Shown: positions 1 to 6,327, counted from the stretch's first letter. The stretch: 13,060 nucleotides of DNA from Holophagae bacterium (GCA_030609785.1 JAUWTC010000023.1:1-13060), one strand, 5' to 3'. Numbers and translations: made by a program. The notes: a model not told the origin generated them from the sequence alone.

Positions 1-4
1 ACGC

Positions 5-46
5 TGTGATCCATCCCCGGCCTTCGGGGACGCATAAAGGATCACA
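5..46. repeat. Nested inverted repeat (outer 8 bp, inner 6 bp)
   Basis: The outer arms TGTGATCC (5-12) and GGATCACA (39-46) are perfectly complementary. They enclose a second perfect stem, TCCCCG (14-19) with CGGGGA (25-30), around a five-base loop. No T-run follows, so a rho-independent terminator is not well supported. It may be a REP-like palindrome or the end of an upstream transcript. Confidence 0.6.
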
Positions 47-81
47 CAGAATCCTGGGCCACTGATCGCCCCCGCTCGGCG

Positions 82-140
82 CGTTTTCCGGAGGGGCAAC
101 GCTGTTCGAACCGGGAAGAGAACCGCCCCTCCGGAAAACG
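82..140. repeat. 16-bp perfect inverted repeat
   Basis: CGTTTTCCGGAGGGGC (82-97) is exactly complementary to GCCCCTCCGGAAAACG (125-140). Inside the 27-base loop a further GTTC (104-107) can pair with GAAC (120-123). A stem this long without mismatch is unlikely by chance. It may be a mobile-element end pair, an extragenic palindrome or a structured RNA. Confidence 0.7.
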
Positions 141-202
141 TCCTCGGCGGCCTACGGCTTCACCCGAGACTCAGTTGCTGAGGGCGTCGCCGAGCGGTGC
201 CC

Positions 203-266
203 GGTCAAGGCATTCTTCGCAACGCCGTTTCTGCCGGGAGGTCTGCCCGGTGAAGAATGCCTGACC
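203..266. repeat. Imperfect inverted repeat (one bulge)
   Basis: GGTCAAGGCATTCTTC (203-218) pairs with GAAGAATGCCTGACC (252-266) apart from one bulged base. The intervening sequence carries further short GC-rich complementarity. Nothing downstream suggests a terminator. Confidence 0.6.
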
Positions 267-331
267 CCGCACGCGCCGTCGGAGAGGGGGCGCTCTTGGT
301 CTTCATCGAACCGGCACGGCACCCACCCCCA

Positions 332-354
332 TGCAATTCGTTCGACGAATTGCA
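332..354. repeat. Dispersed palindrome, copy 1
   Basis: The arms TGCAATTCGT and ACGAATTGCA surround a TCG centre. The inner 21 bases (333-353) are the exact reverse complement of the palindrome at 6012-6032. Degenerate relatives lie at 7492-7514 and 11661-11683. Exact reuse of a 21-base palindrome marks a repeat family. It contains the ATG at 331 that extends the parA frame, which argues against that ATG as the start. Confidence 0.75.
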
Positions 355-367
355 AAGCTTTCCCGTC

Positions 368-396
368 TTGACGCAGTGCGGCATAGGGTGTACTTT
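368..396 (+). promoter_or_regulatory. Probable parA promoter
   Basis: TTGACG (368-373), a 17-base spacer and TACTTT (391-396) resemble a sigma-70-type promoter. Transcription would start near 403, giving a leader of about 50 bases with the parA ribosome binding site at its end. This is a motif match only. Confidence 0.45.
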
Positions 397-441
397 GCTT
401 CCAGTGCTTATCGAAGAGGACGCAGGGACGCCTCTTCACAC

Positions 442-448
442 AAGGAGG
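442..448 (+). promoter_or_regulatory. Ribosome binding site fixing the parA start
   Basis: AAGGAGG ends five bases before the ATG at 454. It selects that codon over the in-frame ATG at 331, which lies in a palindromic repeat with no such site. Confidence 0.8.
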
Positions 449-453
449 TCTCA

Positions 454-1218
454 ATGCGCTGGGTCGTTTTCAACCAAAAAGGTGGTGTCGGCAAGAGTAC
501 GATCGCCTGCAACCTCGCCGCGGTCAGTGCCTTGCAGGGTCAACGAACCCTCGTTGTGGACCTCGACCCCCAGGCCAACTCCAGCCACTACCTCCTGGGC
601 GACGAGGCCGACAGCCTGAAGCCCAACATCTCGGGCCTTTTCGAACAATCCCTGGGGTTCAGCATCTTCAAGGACGGCGCCAAGTCATTCGTTCACCACA
701 CCCGTTTTGAAGACCTTCATATCATGCCGGCCAGCCGCGATCTCGAGGACCTGCAGTCAAAACTGGAGGCCAAACACAAGATCTACAAGCTCCGCGAGGC
801 GCTCAACGACCTCGACGACTATGATGCGGTTTACCTGGACACCCCGCCCGCGATGAATTTTTTCACGCTTTCCGCCCTGATTGCAGCCGAAAGCTGTCTG
901 ATTCCCTTCGATTGTGACGATTTTTCTCGACGTGCCCTTTATAACCTGCTCGAGGAGGTCGACGAGGTTCGTGAGGATCACAACCCCGGGCTGGAGGTCG
1001 CAGGCATTATCGTCAACCAGTTCCAGGCTCGAGCCCGCCTCCCGCAGCGTCTGGTTGACGAACTCCTCGAAGAAGAATTACCGGTACTCGAACCCTACGT
1101 GTCTGCCTCGGTCAAGGTCAGGGAGAGTCACGAAGCGGCCATGCCCCTGCCCTACCTGGCGCCCCGCCACAAGGTGGCGGAGCAGTTCTGGGAGTTGTAC
1201 GAGAACATCGGGGCCTGA
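454..1218 (+). CDS. Orphan ParA/MinD-family ATPase
   Basis: This 254-aa protein belongs to the ParA family of deviant Walker A ATPases, which dimerise on ATP and position DNA, proteins or other cargo in the cell. Visible motifs are the deviant Walker A K9-GGVGKST16 with signature lysine K9 and K14, the A-prime stretch LVVDLDPQ at 33-40, and the switch II/Walker B stretch VYLDTPP at 126-132. The start at 454 follows AAGGAGG and gives the usual MRxVVFNQKGG beginning. No ParB gene or parS-like palindrome was seen nearby, and there is no N-terminal DNA-binding domain, so a chromosome-partition role is not implied. Orphan ParA proteins often position other complexes, but the cargo here is unknown. 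The gene converges on mqnD with a 27-base gap. The family call is very sure and the cellular role open. Confidence 0.92.
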   Translation: MRWVVFNQKGGVGKSTIACNLAAVSALQGQRTLVVDLDPQANSSHYLLGDEADSLKPNISGLFEQSLGFSIFKDGAKSFVHHTRFEDLHIMPASRDLEDLQSKLEAKHKIYKLREALNDLDDYDAVYLDTPPAMNFFTLSALIAAESCLIPFDCDDFSRRALYNLLEEVDEVREDHNPGLEVAGIIVNQFQARARLPQRLVDELLEEELPVLEPYVSASVKVRESHEAAMPLPYLAPRHKVAEQFWELYENIGA

Positions 1219-1245
1219 AAGCCAATAAGCACACGAAGCCGGCGC

Positions 1246-2076
1246 TTAGCAGAAATCGAGTGTCGGCACCTTCGGAATCAGACCCAGGCCGTGAGCCCTT
1301 TCGAGGAATAACCGCATGGCCTTTCGACCCCTCTCACCATAGTCGACCGTCAGTTCGTTGACATACATGCCGACAAACTGATCGGCCCGGTCTCGGTCGA
1401 GGCCTCGGCCGTAGTCCAGGGCGTAGTCCAGAGCCTGTTCCCGGTACGCCAGAGAAAACTGGATGGACTGTTTCAAGAGTGAAGATACCTCCGTGATCAC
1501 CTGATCTCCCAGATCACGCCGGACCACGTTGCCGCCCAATGGCAAGGGAAGTCCACCGGTCTCCTCGTGCCACCACACTCCAAGGTCCTGCACCAGGTGG
1601 AGGCCCTCGTCCTTCCAGGTCAACTGACCCTCGTGGATCACAACACCGGCATCAACCTCTCCGGCCATTACGGCCGGACCGATGGCATCAAAGGGCAGCA
1701 CGGCGGTCTTGAGACCCGGCATCCACATCTGAAGGGCCAATGCAGCCGACGTCAGTTTCCCGGGAATGGCGACTACACACCCTCGTAAATCTCTGGGACC
1801 GATGTCCTTGCGGGCGACAACGATCGGTCCGTACCCATCACCCATCGACGCGCCCGAACTCAGGAGCGCATAGCGATCGTCGAGGTGAGCATAGGCGTGG
1901 ATCGAAATCGCGGTCACCTCATAGGTTCCGTCGAACGCCCTGGTGTTGAGGGTCTCGATGTCGGACAGAACGTGCTCGAACCGGTATACACCGGTGTCGA
2001 TCAGTTCTTTGGCCAATGCGTAAAACATGAATGCGTCATCGGAATCAGGCGAATGTGCCACTCGAATCAGGGTCAT
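1246..2076 (-). CDS. mqnD: 1,4-dihydroxy-6-naphthoate synthase (MqnD)
   Basis: MqnD converts cyclic dehypoxanthine futalosine to 1,4-dihydroxy-6-naphthoate in the futalosine route to menaquinone. The 276-aa protein has the family beginning HSPDSDDAFMFYAL (residues 8-21), the GYGP motif (81-84), IPGKLTSA (104-111), and VIHEG (146-150) with the conserved His148. GGNVVRRDLG (181-190) also fits. It has the two-lobed periplasmic-binding-protein-like fold expected for the family, and no signal peptide, so it is cytosolic. The ATG at 2076 has GGAGG four bases upstream (2081-2085). A longer open frame reaches 2373, but it runs through the divergent DUF1820 gene and has no support. No other mqn gene is in the window, so the pathway is dispersed. 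Its presence implies menaquinone-based respiration. Confidence 0.9.
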   Translation of the reverse strand: MTLIRVAHSPDSDDAFMFYALAKELIDTGVYRFEHVLSDIETLNTRAFDGTYEVTAISIHAYAHLDDRYALLSSGASMGDGYGPIVVARKDIGPRDLRGCVVAIPGKLTSAALALQMWMPGLKTAVLPFDAIGPAVMAGEVDAGVVIHEGQLTWKDEGLHLVQDLGVWWHEETGGLPLPLGGNVVRRDLGDQVITEVSSLLKQSIQFSLAYREQALDYALDYGRGLDRDRADQFVGMYVNELTVDYGERGRKAMRLFLERAHGLGLIPKVPTLDFC

Positions 2077-2086
2077 CGTGCCTCCA

Positions 2087-2102
2087 CCCCGGAAAGCCGG
2101 GG
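2087..2102. promoter_or_regulatory. Hairpin abutting the mqnD ribosome binding site
   Basis: CCCCGG (2087-2092) and CCGGGG (2097-2102) form a perfect 6-bp stem with a four-base loop. On the minus strand it ends one base before the GGAGG of mqnD (2085-2081). It could affect ribosome access or be a 5-prime stabilising hairpin; its function is not shown. Confidence 0.4.
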
Positions 2103-2160
2103 CGCATATGGTAACAGGGCAGCCTCTTCGCTTCCCAGCTTCTATGCTACCGTTCGCCCA

Positions 2161-2496
2161 ATGGGTAACGAACGCATTTACCGTATCACCTTCATGAACC
2201 AGGGCGAGGTCTACGAAATCTATGCCAGCAACGTCGGCCAGGGGGAGATGTTCGCCTTCATCGAGGTCGAAGAACTTATCTTCGGCGAACGATCCCAGAT
2301 CCTGATCGACTCCTCCGAAGATCGCCTGAAAAACGAGTTCAAAGGCGTCCGGCGCACCCACATCCCGATCCATTCGGTGATCCGAATCGACGAGGTTGAT
2401 CGCGCGGGCGCCGGACGGATTCGCAATGGTGAGGGCAAGGTGTCCAGCTTTCCGATGCCGCTGATCGGCCCACGCGGCCCGAAGGACAAGAGCTAA
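2161..2496 (+). CDS. DUF1820 family protein
   Basis: This 111-aa protein is recognised as DUF1820 from its conserved core: YRITFMNQGEVYEIYA (residues 7-22), FIEVEELIFGE (33-43) and FKGVRRTHIPIHSVIRIDEV (60-79). The function of the family is not known; homologs are small soluble proteins. There is no signal peptide or membrane segment. The basic, proline-rich tail (roughly 98-111) looks disordered. No Shine-Dalgarno sequence precedes the ATG at 2161; a -10-like TATGCT lies at 2143-2148, so a very short leader is possible. The gene is divergent from mqnD, with 84 bases between the starts. Longer open frames upstream run antisense to mqnD and are rejected. Confidence 0.85.
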   Translation: MGNERIYRITFMNQGEVYEIYASNVGQGEMFAFIEVEELIFGERSQILIDSSEDRLKNEFKGVRRTHIPIHSVIRIDEVDRAGAGRIRNGEGKVSSFPMPLIGPRGPKDKS

Positions 2497-2511
2497 CGCC
2501 CGAAGGGAAAA

Positions 2512-2546
2512 GGGATTAGGGGTTAGGGGTTAGGGATGAGGGATCA
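2512..2546. repeat. Telomere-like tandem heptamer, five units
   Basis: Five consecutive 7-base units read GGGATTA, GGGGTTA, GGGGTTA, GGGATGA and GGGATCA. They lie between the DUF1820 stop and lepB. G-runs at regular spacing could form a G-quadruplex. It may equally be neutral simple-sequence drift. Confidence 0.7.
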
Positions 2547-2615
2547 CGGTTCGGCTTTCATCCTCATAAACCGGTGGCTCCGAAACATCCGTCGACAAAG
2601 ACCGTAAGAAAACCA

Positions 2616-3323
2616 ATGATCAACCGAGAGCAATTGATGACGATCAAGCTTGGTGCCCGCAGGTTCTGGCGCGAATGGTTGCGCCCGATCATTCTGGTCC
2701 TCGTGATCGCGACATCCTTTCGCTCGGCCATCGCCGACTGGAACGACGTGCCCACCGGCTCGATGAAACCGACGATCCTCGAGGGCGACCGGATCTTCGT
2801 CAACAAACTTGCCTATGACCTCCGCGTGCCCTACACCTTGCTGCGCCTGGCATCCTGGGGCCACCCGAATCGAGGTGACATCGTCGTTCTCTACTCACCC
2901 GAGGACGAGACACGTCTGGTCAAGCGGGTTGTCGGTTTACCCGGCGACACCGTCGCCATGACGGGCAACCGACTGATCGTCAACGGCCGACCTATCCCCT
3001 ATCAACTTGACGGGGCGCCGGACGCCATCATCGACGAGACCTTCCCCGGGCGGTTCGTCGTCTTTGAGGATCTCGGAGCGGTCGTCCATCCGGTGATGTT
3101 GACACCCGGAACATCCACAGCCGGCACCTTCGGCCCTGTCGAGGTCCCCGAGGACCGCTATTTCGTCATGGGGGACAACAGGGACCGCAGCTTTGACTCC
3201 CGCCACTTTGGTCTTGTCGAACGGCGGGCGATCGTCGGCCACGCGACGGCGGTGGCAGCCTCGGTCAATCTCAATCACGGCTTCCATCCCCGCTGGGAGA
3301 GGTTTTTCACAGCCCTGAGGTGA
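2616..3323 (+). CDS. lepB: Signal peptidase I
   Basis: This membrane-anchored serine protease removes signal peptides from exported proteins at the outer face of the inner membrane. Counting from the ATG at 2616 (235 aa), one N-terminal anchor spans about residues 24-42. The box B motif PTGSMKPTI has nucleophile Ser49, RLVKRVVGLPGD has the general base Lys103, and box E VMGDNRDRSFDSR lies near 174-186. This is a complete Ser/Lys dyad enzyme of ordinary length. The start is uncertain. A GTG at 2574 would add 14 residues without a ribosome binding site, while the ATG at 2637 has a weak GAGAG six bases upstream and gives a start nearer the anchor. The gene follows the heptamer repeat and stands alone. 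The family call is certain. Confidence 0.93.
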   Translation: MINREQLMTIKLGARRFWREWLRPIILVLVIATSFRSAIADWNDVPTGSMKPTILEGDRIFVNKLAYDLRVPYTLLRLASWGHPNRGDIVVLYSPEDETRLVKRVVGLPGDTVAMTGNRLIVNGRPIPYQLDGAPDAIIDETFPGRFVVFEDLGAVVHPVMLTPGTSTAGTFGPVEVPEDRYFVMGDNRDRSFDSRHFGLVERRAIVGHATAVAASVNLNHGFHPRWERFFTALR

Positions 3324-3407
3324 AGGGGCGATCAGCTCACAGTTCAGGCGCCCGCAAAATATCCCAAGATGACGAATAGCCACTGATGAACCCATGGTCT
3401 AGTTTTG

Positions 3408-3492
3408 AACCGCCAAGACGCAAAGAGCGCTAAGGGTTTTAATTTCAATACCTTCTTTGCGTTTCCTTTGCGGCCTTTGCGTCTTGGCGGTT
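3408..3492. repeat. Long intergenic hairpin (CGCCAAGACGCAAAG type)
   Basis: The 18-base arm at 3408-3425 (AACCGCCAAGACGCAAAG) is perfectly complementary to 3475-3492. The 49-base loop is AT-richer and carries extra CTTTGCG copies. Related words (CGCCAAG, ACGCAAAG, CGCAAAGGAAAC) recur at 6471-6542. It sits between lepB and the pterin dehydratase gene and could act as a bidirectional transcription end or be a mobile palindrome. Confidence 0.75.
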
Positions 3493-3537
3493 TAATTGTC
3501 TTCTTGTCCTGGCCGCATCGATGTCGTTTGTTGATTC

Positions 3538-3568
3538 TTGCAAGGGGCTAGGTTCAAAGGAGTATGAT
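3538..3568 (+). promoter_or_regulatory. Possible promoter for the dehydratase-cyclase pair
   Basis: TTGCAA (3538-3543) and TATGAT (3563-3568) are separated by 19 bases, so the -10 box is good and the spacing long. The ribosome binding site AGGAGG at 3575-3580 lies just downstream, implying a short leader. Confidence 0.3.
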
Positions 3569-3585
3569 GGGCCCAGGAGGCGTTT

Positions 3586-3918
3586 ATGTGCGACAACACA
3601 ATGGTGATGGAACCCTGCAGACCGATCGCCGAGGGCACGCCCGCACTTTCTGACCACGACGTCGGCCACCTGCTGTCCCACGTCGACGACTGGTCGACCG
3701 GCGACGGCTGCATCGAGAAGATCTACCGGTTTGAAGACCACTACCAGACGATGGCCTTCGCCAACGCGGTTGCCTGGATTTCCCACAGGGAAGATCACCA
3801 CCCGGAAATGGTCATCGGCTACGACACCTGCACCTTGCGCTACAGCACACACACCGTTGACGGATTGTCCCGCAACGACTTTCTTTGCGCTGCCAAGGCA
3901 GACCACCTGGTGGAATGA
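3586..3918 (+). CDS. 4a-hydroxytetrahydrobiopterin dehydratase
   Basis: Pterin-4a-carbinolamine dehydratase removes water from the 4a-hydroxy pterin made by aromatic amino acid hydroxylases. The 110-aa protein carries the family motif EKIYRF (44-49), then the active-site HHP (71-73), YSTHTVDGL (86-94) with His89, and Asp98. The ATG at 3586 has AGGAGG five bases upstream. The glutaminyl cyclase gene begins four bases after its stop, so the two are probably co-transcribed, though no pathway link is known. No phenylalanine hydroxylase gene is in the window, so the partner may lie elsewhere. Such proteins also occur in genomes without the hydroxylase and then have an unclear role. The first 25 or so residues are less conserved. 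Confidence 0.9.
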   Translation: MCDNTMVMEPCRPIAEGTPALSDHDVGHLLSHVDDWSTGDGCIEKIYRFEDHYQTMAFANAVAWISHREDHHPEMVIGYDTCTLRYSTHTVDGLSRNDFLCAAKADHLVE

Positions 3919-3922
3919 TCGA

Positions 3923-4765
3923 TTGAACCGTGCGGCCCCCTTCCTTTCTGCTGTCCTTGCGATAACCGCTGTGGTCATTGCCTCAACCGGTGAAGCCCAG
4001 ACCACACCGGTCTGCGGCTACACGATTGTCAACAGCTACCCCCACGACGACACTGCATACACCCAGGGTCTTGTCTACCGGGACGGCACGCTCTTCGAAG
4101 GCACGGGCCTCTTCAACGGGGACTCGTCCATCCGGCGGGTGACCCTGGAGACCGGAGTCGTCGAACAGATCCAAAACCTCGACGACGCCTATTTCGGTGA
4201 GGGCATCACCCTGGTTGGCGACCGCCTCATCCAGCTAACCTGGCAGTCGCAGATCGCCTTCCTGTGGGACCGGATCTCCTTCGAACCCGTCGGCCAGTTC
4301 AGCTACACCGGCTCAGGCTGGGGGCTGACAGACGGAGCCGGGCGTTTTATCATGAGCAATGGATCCAGCACTTTGCGTTTCCGCGATGCCGACACCTTCG
4401 ACGTCATCGGTGAAGTAGTGGTCCGGGACGGGATCAGTCCAGTCGACGATCTCAACGAGTTGGAGTTCATCCGGGGAGAAATCCTGGCCAACGTCTACGG
4501 CGAGGATTGGATAGCCCGAATCAGGCCCGACTCCGGGCAGGTCATCGCCCGGATCAACCTCGAAGGTCTCCGGCCCCCGCCTCCCGCCGAGGTCCTCAAC
4601 GGCATCGCCTTTGACGAGGCGGCCGGGCGCCTCTTCGTCACGGGCAAGTTCTGGCCGACGTTGTTCGAAATCGAACTGGTCGGATGTCCGCCCCTGCCCC
4701 TCTTCTCCGACGACTTCGCCTCGGGAAATACCGAAGGCTGGGATGCTTGGATGCTAGGAGGCTAG
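3923..4765 (+). CDS. Secreted glutaminyl-peptide cyclotransferase with a C-terminal tail
   Basis: Bacterial glutaminyl cyclase (the glutamine cyclotransferase beta-propeller family) forms N-terminal pyroglutamate on exported peptides and proteins. The family hallmarks are all present: TQGLVYRDGTLFEGTG (47-62), FGEGITL (91-97), LTDGAGRFIMSNGS (135-148), LNELEFIRGEILANVY (178-192) and VLNGIAFD...FVTGKFWPTLFEI (224-250). The start is a TTG at 3923, four bases after the dehydratase stop, with GGTGG-like sequence upstream. It gives a clear signal peptide (hydrophobic 7-20, likely cut near GEA-Q at 25). The earlier ATG at 3731 reads through the dehydratase gene in another frame and is rejected. A short tail after the propeller, FSDDFASGNTEGWDAW (261-276), is not part of the enzyme fold and resembles a C-terminal sorting motif. 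Confidence 0.87.
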   Translation: MNRAAPFLSAVLAITAVVIASTGEAQTTPVCGYTIVNSYPHDDTAYTQGLVYRDGTLFEGTGLFNGDSSIRRVTLETGVVEQIQNLDDAYFGEGITLVGDRLIQLTWQSQIAFLWDRISFEPVGQFSYTGSGWGLTDGAGRFIMSNGSSTLRFRDADTFDVIGEVVVRDGISPVDDLNELEFIRGEILANVYGEDWIARIRPDSGQVIARINLEGLRPPPPAEVLNGIAFDEAAGRLFVTGKFWPTLFEIELVGCPPLPLFSDDFASGNTEGWDAWMLGG

Positions 4766-4766
4766 C
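4753..4766. repeat. Small hairpin over the cyclase stop codon
   Basis: GCTAG (4753-4757) and CTAGC (4762-4766) are perfectly complementary around GAGG, and the stop codon TAG (4763-4765) is inside the right arm. With no T-run it is not a classic terminator. Confidence 0.35.
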
Positions 4767-4832
4767 CATCCTTCCCATGATAGAGTTCGGGTCTCAACGA
4801 GGGGCGATGCCAAGCCGCCCGAAGGAGACACC

Positions 4833-5828
4833 ATGGGAACCAAAGTCGTTTTACTGCCAGGCGATGGGATCGGCCCAGCGATTTCGTCCGCCGTCGTCCG
4901 GATTCTCGACGCCGCCGGCGCCGACATTGAGTGGGAAACCCACCACGCCGGAGCCGGAACCCTGGCAAGCCACGGAGACACCCTGCCCGACACAACGCTT
5001 CAGGCAATCTCGGATGTGGGCATTGCCCTCAAGGGACCGATCACGACACCGGTCGGCAAGGGCTTTCAGTCGGTCAACGTCCGGCTTCGGAAGGCCTTGA
5101 ACCTTTATGCCAATGTGAGGCCTGTGAAGTCACTGCCCGGCATCCCCAGCCGGTACGAAAACGTCGACCTCATTGTTGTTCGGGAAAACACCGAGGGCCT
5201 CTACTCGGGCATCGAACATGTCGTCATCCCAGGGGTCGTAGAAAGCCTCAAGATCATGACATTTGAGGCCTGCACACGAATCGCCCGCTACGCCTTCGAC
5301 CACGCGGTAAAAAACGGGCGAAAACGTGTAACGGCCGTGCACAAGGCCAACATCATGAAACTGGCGGACGGGCTGTTCCTGGACTGCTTCTACAGTGTCT
5401 CCAAGGACTTCCCGGACATCAAGGCCGACGACGCCATCGTCGACGCCACCTGTATGAAGCTGGTGATGGACCCCACCCAGTTCGACATCGTCGTCATGGA
5501 AAACCTCTACGGCGACATCCTGTCGGATCTCTGTTCCGGTCTTGTCGGCGGCCTCGGCGTCACCCCCGGCGCAAACATTGGCGAGAAGGTCTCGGTCTTC
5601 GAAGCCGTCCACGGCTCGGCGCCCGACATTGCCGGGAGAAACCTGGCCAACCCGACGGCTCTCATGTTTTCGGCGGTCCTCATGCTGCGGCACATGGACA
5701 AGGGCGAGGTGGCGGATCGCATTATGGCCGCCGTCACCCGGACTCTTCAAGAAGGCATCAAGACCGGCGATCTCGGCGGAACGGCACGGACGACCGAGTT
5801 CACAGAAGCTGTTGTCTCGAGGCTTTAG
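4833..5828 (+). CDS. NAD-dependent isocitrate dehydrogenase
   Basis: This 331-aa beta-decarboxylating dehydrogenase most probably oxidises isocitrate to 2-oxoglutarate in the TCA cycle. It shows GDGIGP (10-15), the substrate loop SVNVRLRKALNLYANVRP (80-97) with the Ser and Asn expected of isocitrate enzymes, RENTEGLYSGIEH (117-129) with Tyr124, catalytic Lys171, and metal-binding Asp228 and Asp232. The cofactor loop VHGSAPDIAGRNLANPTA (259-276) has an Asp (D265) typical of NAD preference. The tail DLGGTARTTEFTEAV closely resembles the mitochondrial IDH3 type rather than the longer NADP enzyme. The ATG has AAGGAG five bases upstream. Homoisocitrate or isopropylmalate dehydrogenase are less likely because of the substrate loop. 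The stop codon TAG is the first triplet of a 181-base inverted-repeat element. Confidence 0.9.
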   Translation: MGTKVVLLPGDGIGPAISSAVVRILDAAGADIEWETHHAGAGTLASHGDTLPDTTLQAISDVGIALKGPITTPVGKGFQSVNVRLRKALNLYANVRPVKSLPGIPSRYENVDLIVVRENTEGLYSGIEHVVIPGVVESLKIMTFEACTRIARYAFDHAVKNGRKRVTAVHKANIMKLADGLFLDCFYSVSKDFPDIKADDAIVDATCMKLVMDPTQFDIVVMENLYGDILSDLCSGLVGGLGVTPGANIGEKVSVFEAVHGSAPDIAGRNLANPTALMFSAVLMLRHMDKGEVADRIMAAVTRTLQEGIKTGDLGGTARTTEFTEAVVSRL

Positions 5829-6006
5829 CCCGACCTTCTCACCAGAGTCCGGCTGCAAGGCGCAAAGCACAACGATCTTCGGCGCTTTCTCGACTCACTC
5901 ACTCAACGTACCGCAAGTACGCCTTCGCTCACTCGTCTTGCGAGATCACCGAAACTCATTGCGCTTTGCGCCTTTCGCTTCGAAAACCAGTGAGAAGGTC
6001 GGGCTA
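5826..6006. mobile_element. 181-base MITE-like inverted-repeat element
   Basis: The first 17 bases, TAGCCCGACCTTCTCAC (5826-5842), are exactly complementary to the last 17 (5990-6006). Inside, AAGGCGCAAAGC (5857-5868) is complementary to 5963-5974, and a small palindrome CGTAC-N5-GTACG (5907-5921) sits at the centre, so most of the element can fold into one hairpin. It has no coding capacity for a transposase. No clear flanking target duplication is visible. The left end supplies the stop codon of the isocitrate dehydrogenase gene. It may be a non-autonomous mobile element or a large REP-like unit that also ends transcription. Confidence 0.65.
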
Positions 6007-6011
6007 GAGGG

Positions 6012-6032
6012 GCAATTCGTCGAACGAATTGC
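6012..6032. repeat. Dispersed palindrome, copy 2
   Basis: GCAATTCGT, a CGA centre and ACGAATTGC form a perfect 9-bp palindrome. It is the exact reverse complement of 333-353. It starts five bases after the right end of the MITE-like element. Confidence 0.75.
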
Positions 6033-6041
6033 ATTTGTGGC

Positions 6042-6089
6042 TGCGCTCTACGAGCGCATCAACGACAACACGGGAGAGAACGCCCGTGT
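6042..6089. repeat. Two tandem hairpins after palindrome copy 2
   Basis: TGCGCTC (6042-6048) pairs with GAGCGCA (6052-6058) over a three-base loop. ACACGGG (6068-6074) pairs with CCCGTGT (6083-6089) over eight bases. They may belong to the same composite repeat as the palindrome, or end transcription of the small membrane protein gene that stops at 6113 on the minus strand. Confidence 0.5.
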
Positions 6090-6112
6090 CCACAATTCCG
6101 AGTTGTCAGTTG

Positions 6113-6322
6113 CTAAGCAGCCACCCGTGCAGGCCCACCACCGAGCAGTCGTGCCGGCAGCATCAATACGGCCTTGAGCAGGTGGAAGACGGCGCTGACC
6201 GAAATGCCGATCAGACGGAAGGGCAAGAGCAACAGCCAGACGATCGGGTACAGCACCAGCGCCAACAAGGCCAGGGGCCAACTGACGACCAGAAGAATCA
6301 ACCACAGAATAAAGGTCCACAT
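6113..6322 (-). CDS. Small membrane protein, 69 aa
   Basis: I do not recognise a family. The protein is strongly hydrophobic: it begins MWTFILWLILLVVSWPLALL and continues with a run to about residue 34, followed by a second hydrophobic stretch near 37-60 interrupted by basic residues, and ends in a short GGGPARVAA tail. Two membrane-inserted helices are likely. The ATG at 6322 has GGGAGG five bases upstream (6328-6333), an excellent ribosome binding site that rules out the ATG at 6349. That site is the main evidence that the gene is real. It stands alone, with palindromic repeats on one side and simple repeats on the other. It could be a small stress-related or regulatory membrane protein, but nothing shows a specific role. 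Confidence 0.7.
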   Translation of the reverse strand: MWTFILWLILLVVSWPLALLALVLYPIVWLLLLPFRLIGISVSAVFHLLKAVLMLPARLLGGGPARVAA

Positions 6323-6327
6323 ACACG

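Larger units (their letters stand above)
1..453. other. Hairpin-rich non-coding region upstream of parA
   Basis: No convincing coding sequence is visible here. The open frames on either strand have no family features and run across the palindromes. The stretch holds at least four separate inverted repeats: a nested hairpin at 5-46, a 16-bp stem at 82-97/125-140, a bulged stem at 203-218/252-266, and a near-perfect 23-base palindrome at 332-354. A probable parA promoter follows at 368-396. The first hairpin could be a terminator of a gene left of the window, but it has no T-tract. The stacking of unlike hairpins suggests a repeat island rather than one RNA gene. Confidence 0.6.

Noticed and set aside
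1..354. Integron attC sites or a tRNA-like gene in the hairpin region
   Set aside because: The hairpins lack the conserved core ends of attC sites and are not followed by gene cassettes. The TTCGAA in one loop is not part of a cloverleaf.
454..1218. Complete ParAB-parS partition locus
   Set aside because: No ParB gene and no parS-like palindrome were seen in the window. The nearby palindromes do not match the usual parS form.
3324..3500. CRISPR array
   Set aside because: The repeated words form inverted repeats with irregular spacing, not direct repeats with even spacers. No cas gene is present.
5130..5870. Minus-strand frame (246 codons) opposite the isocitrate dehydrogenase gene
   Set aside because: It is antisense to a clear enzyme gene and partly runs through the inverted-repeat element.
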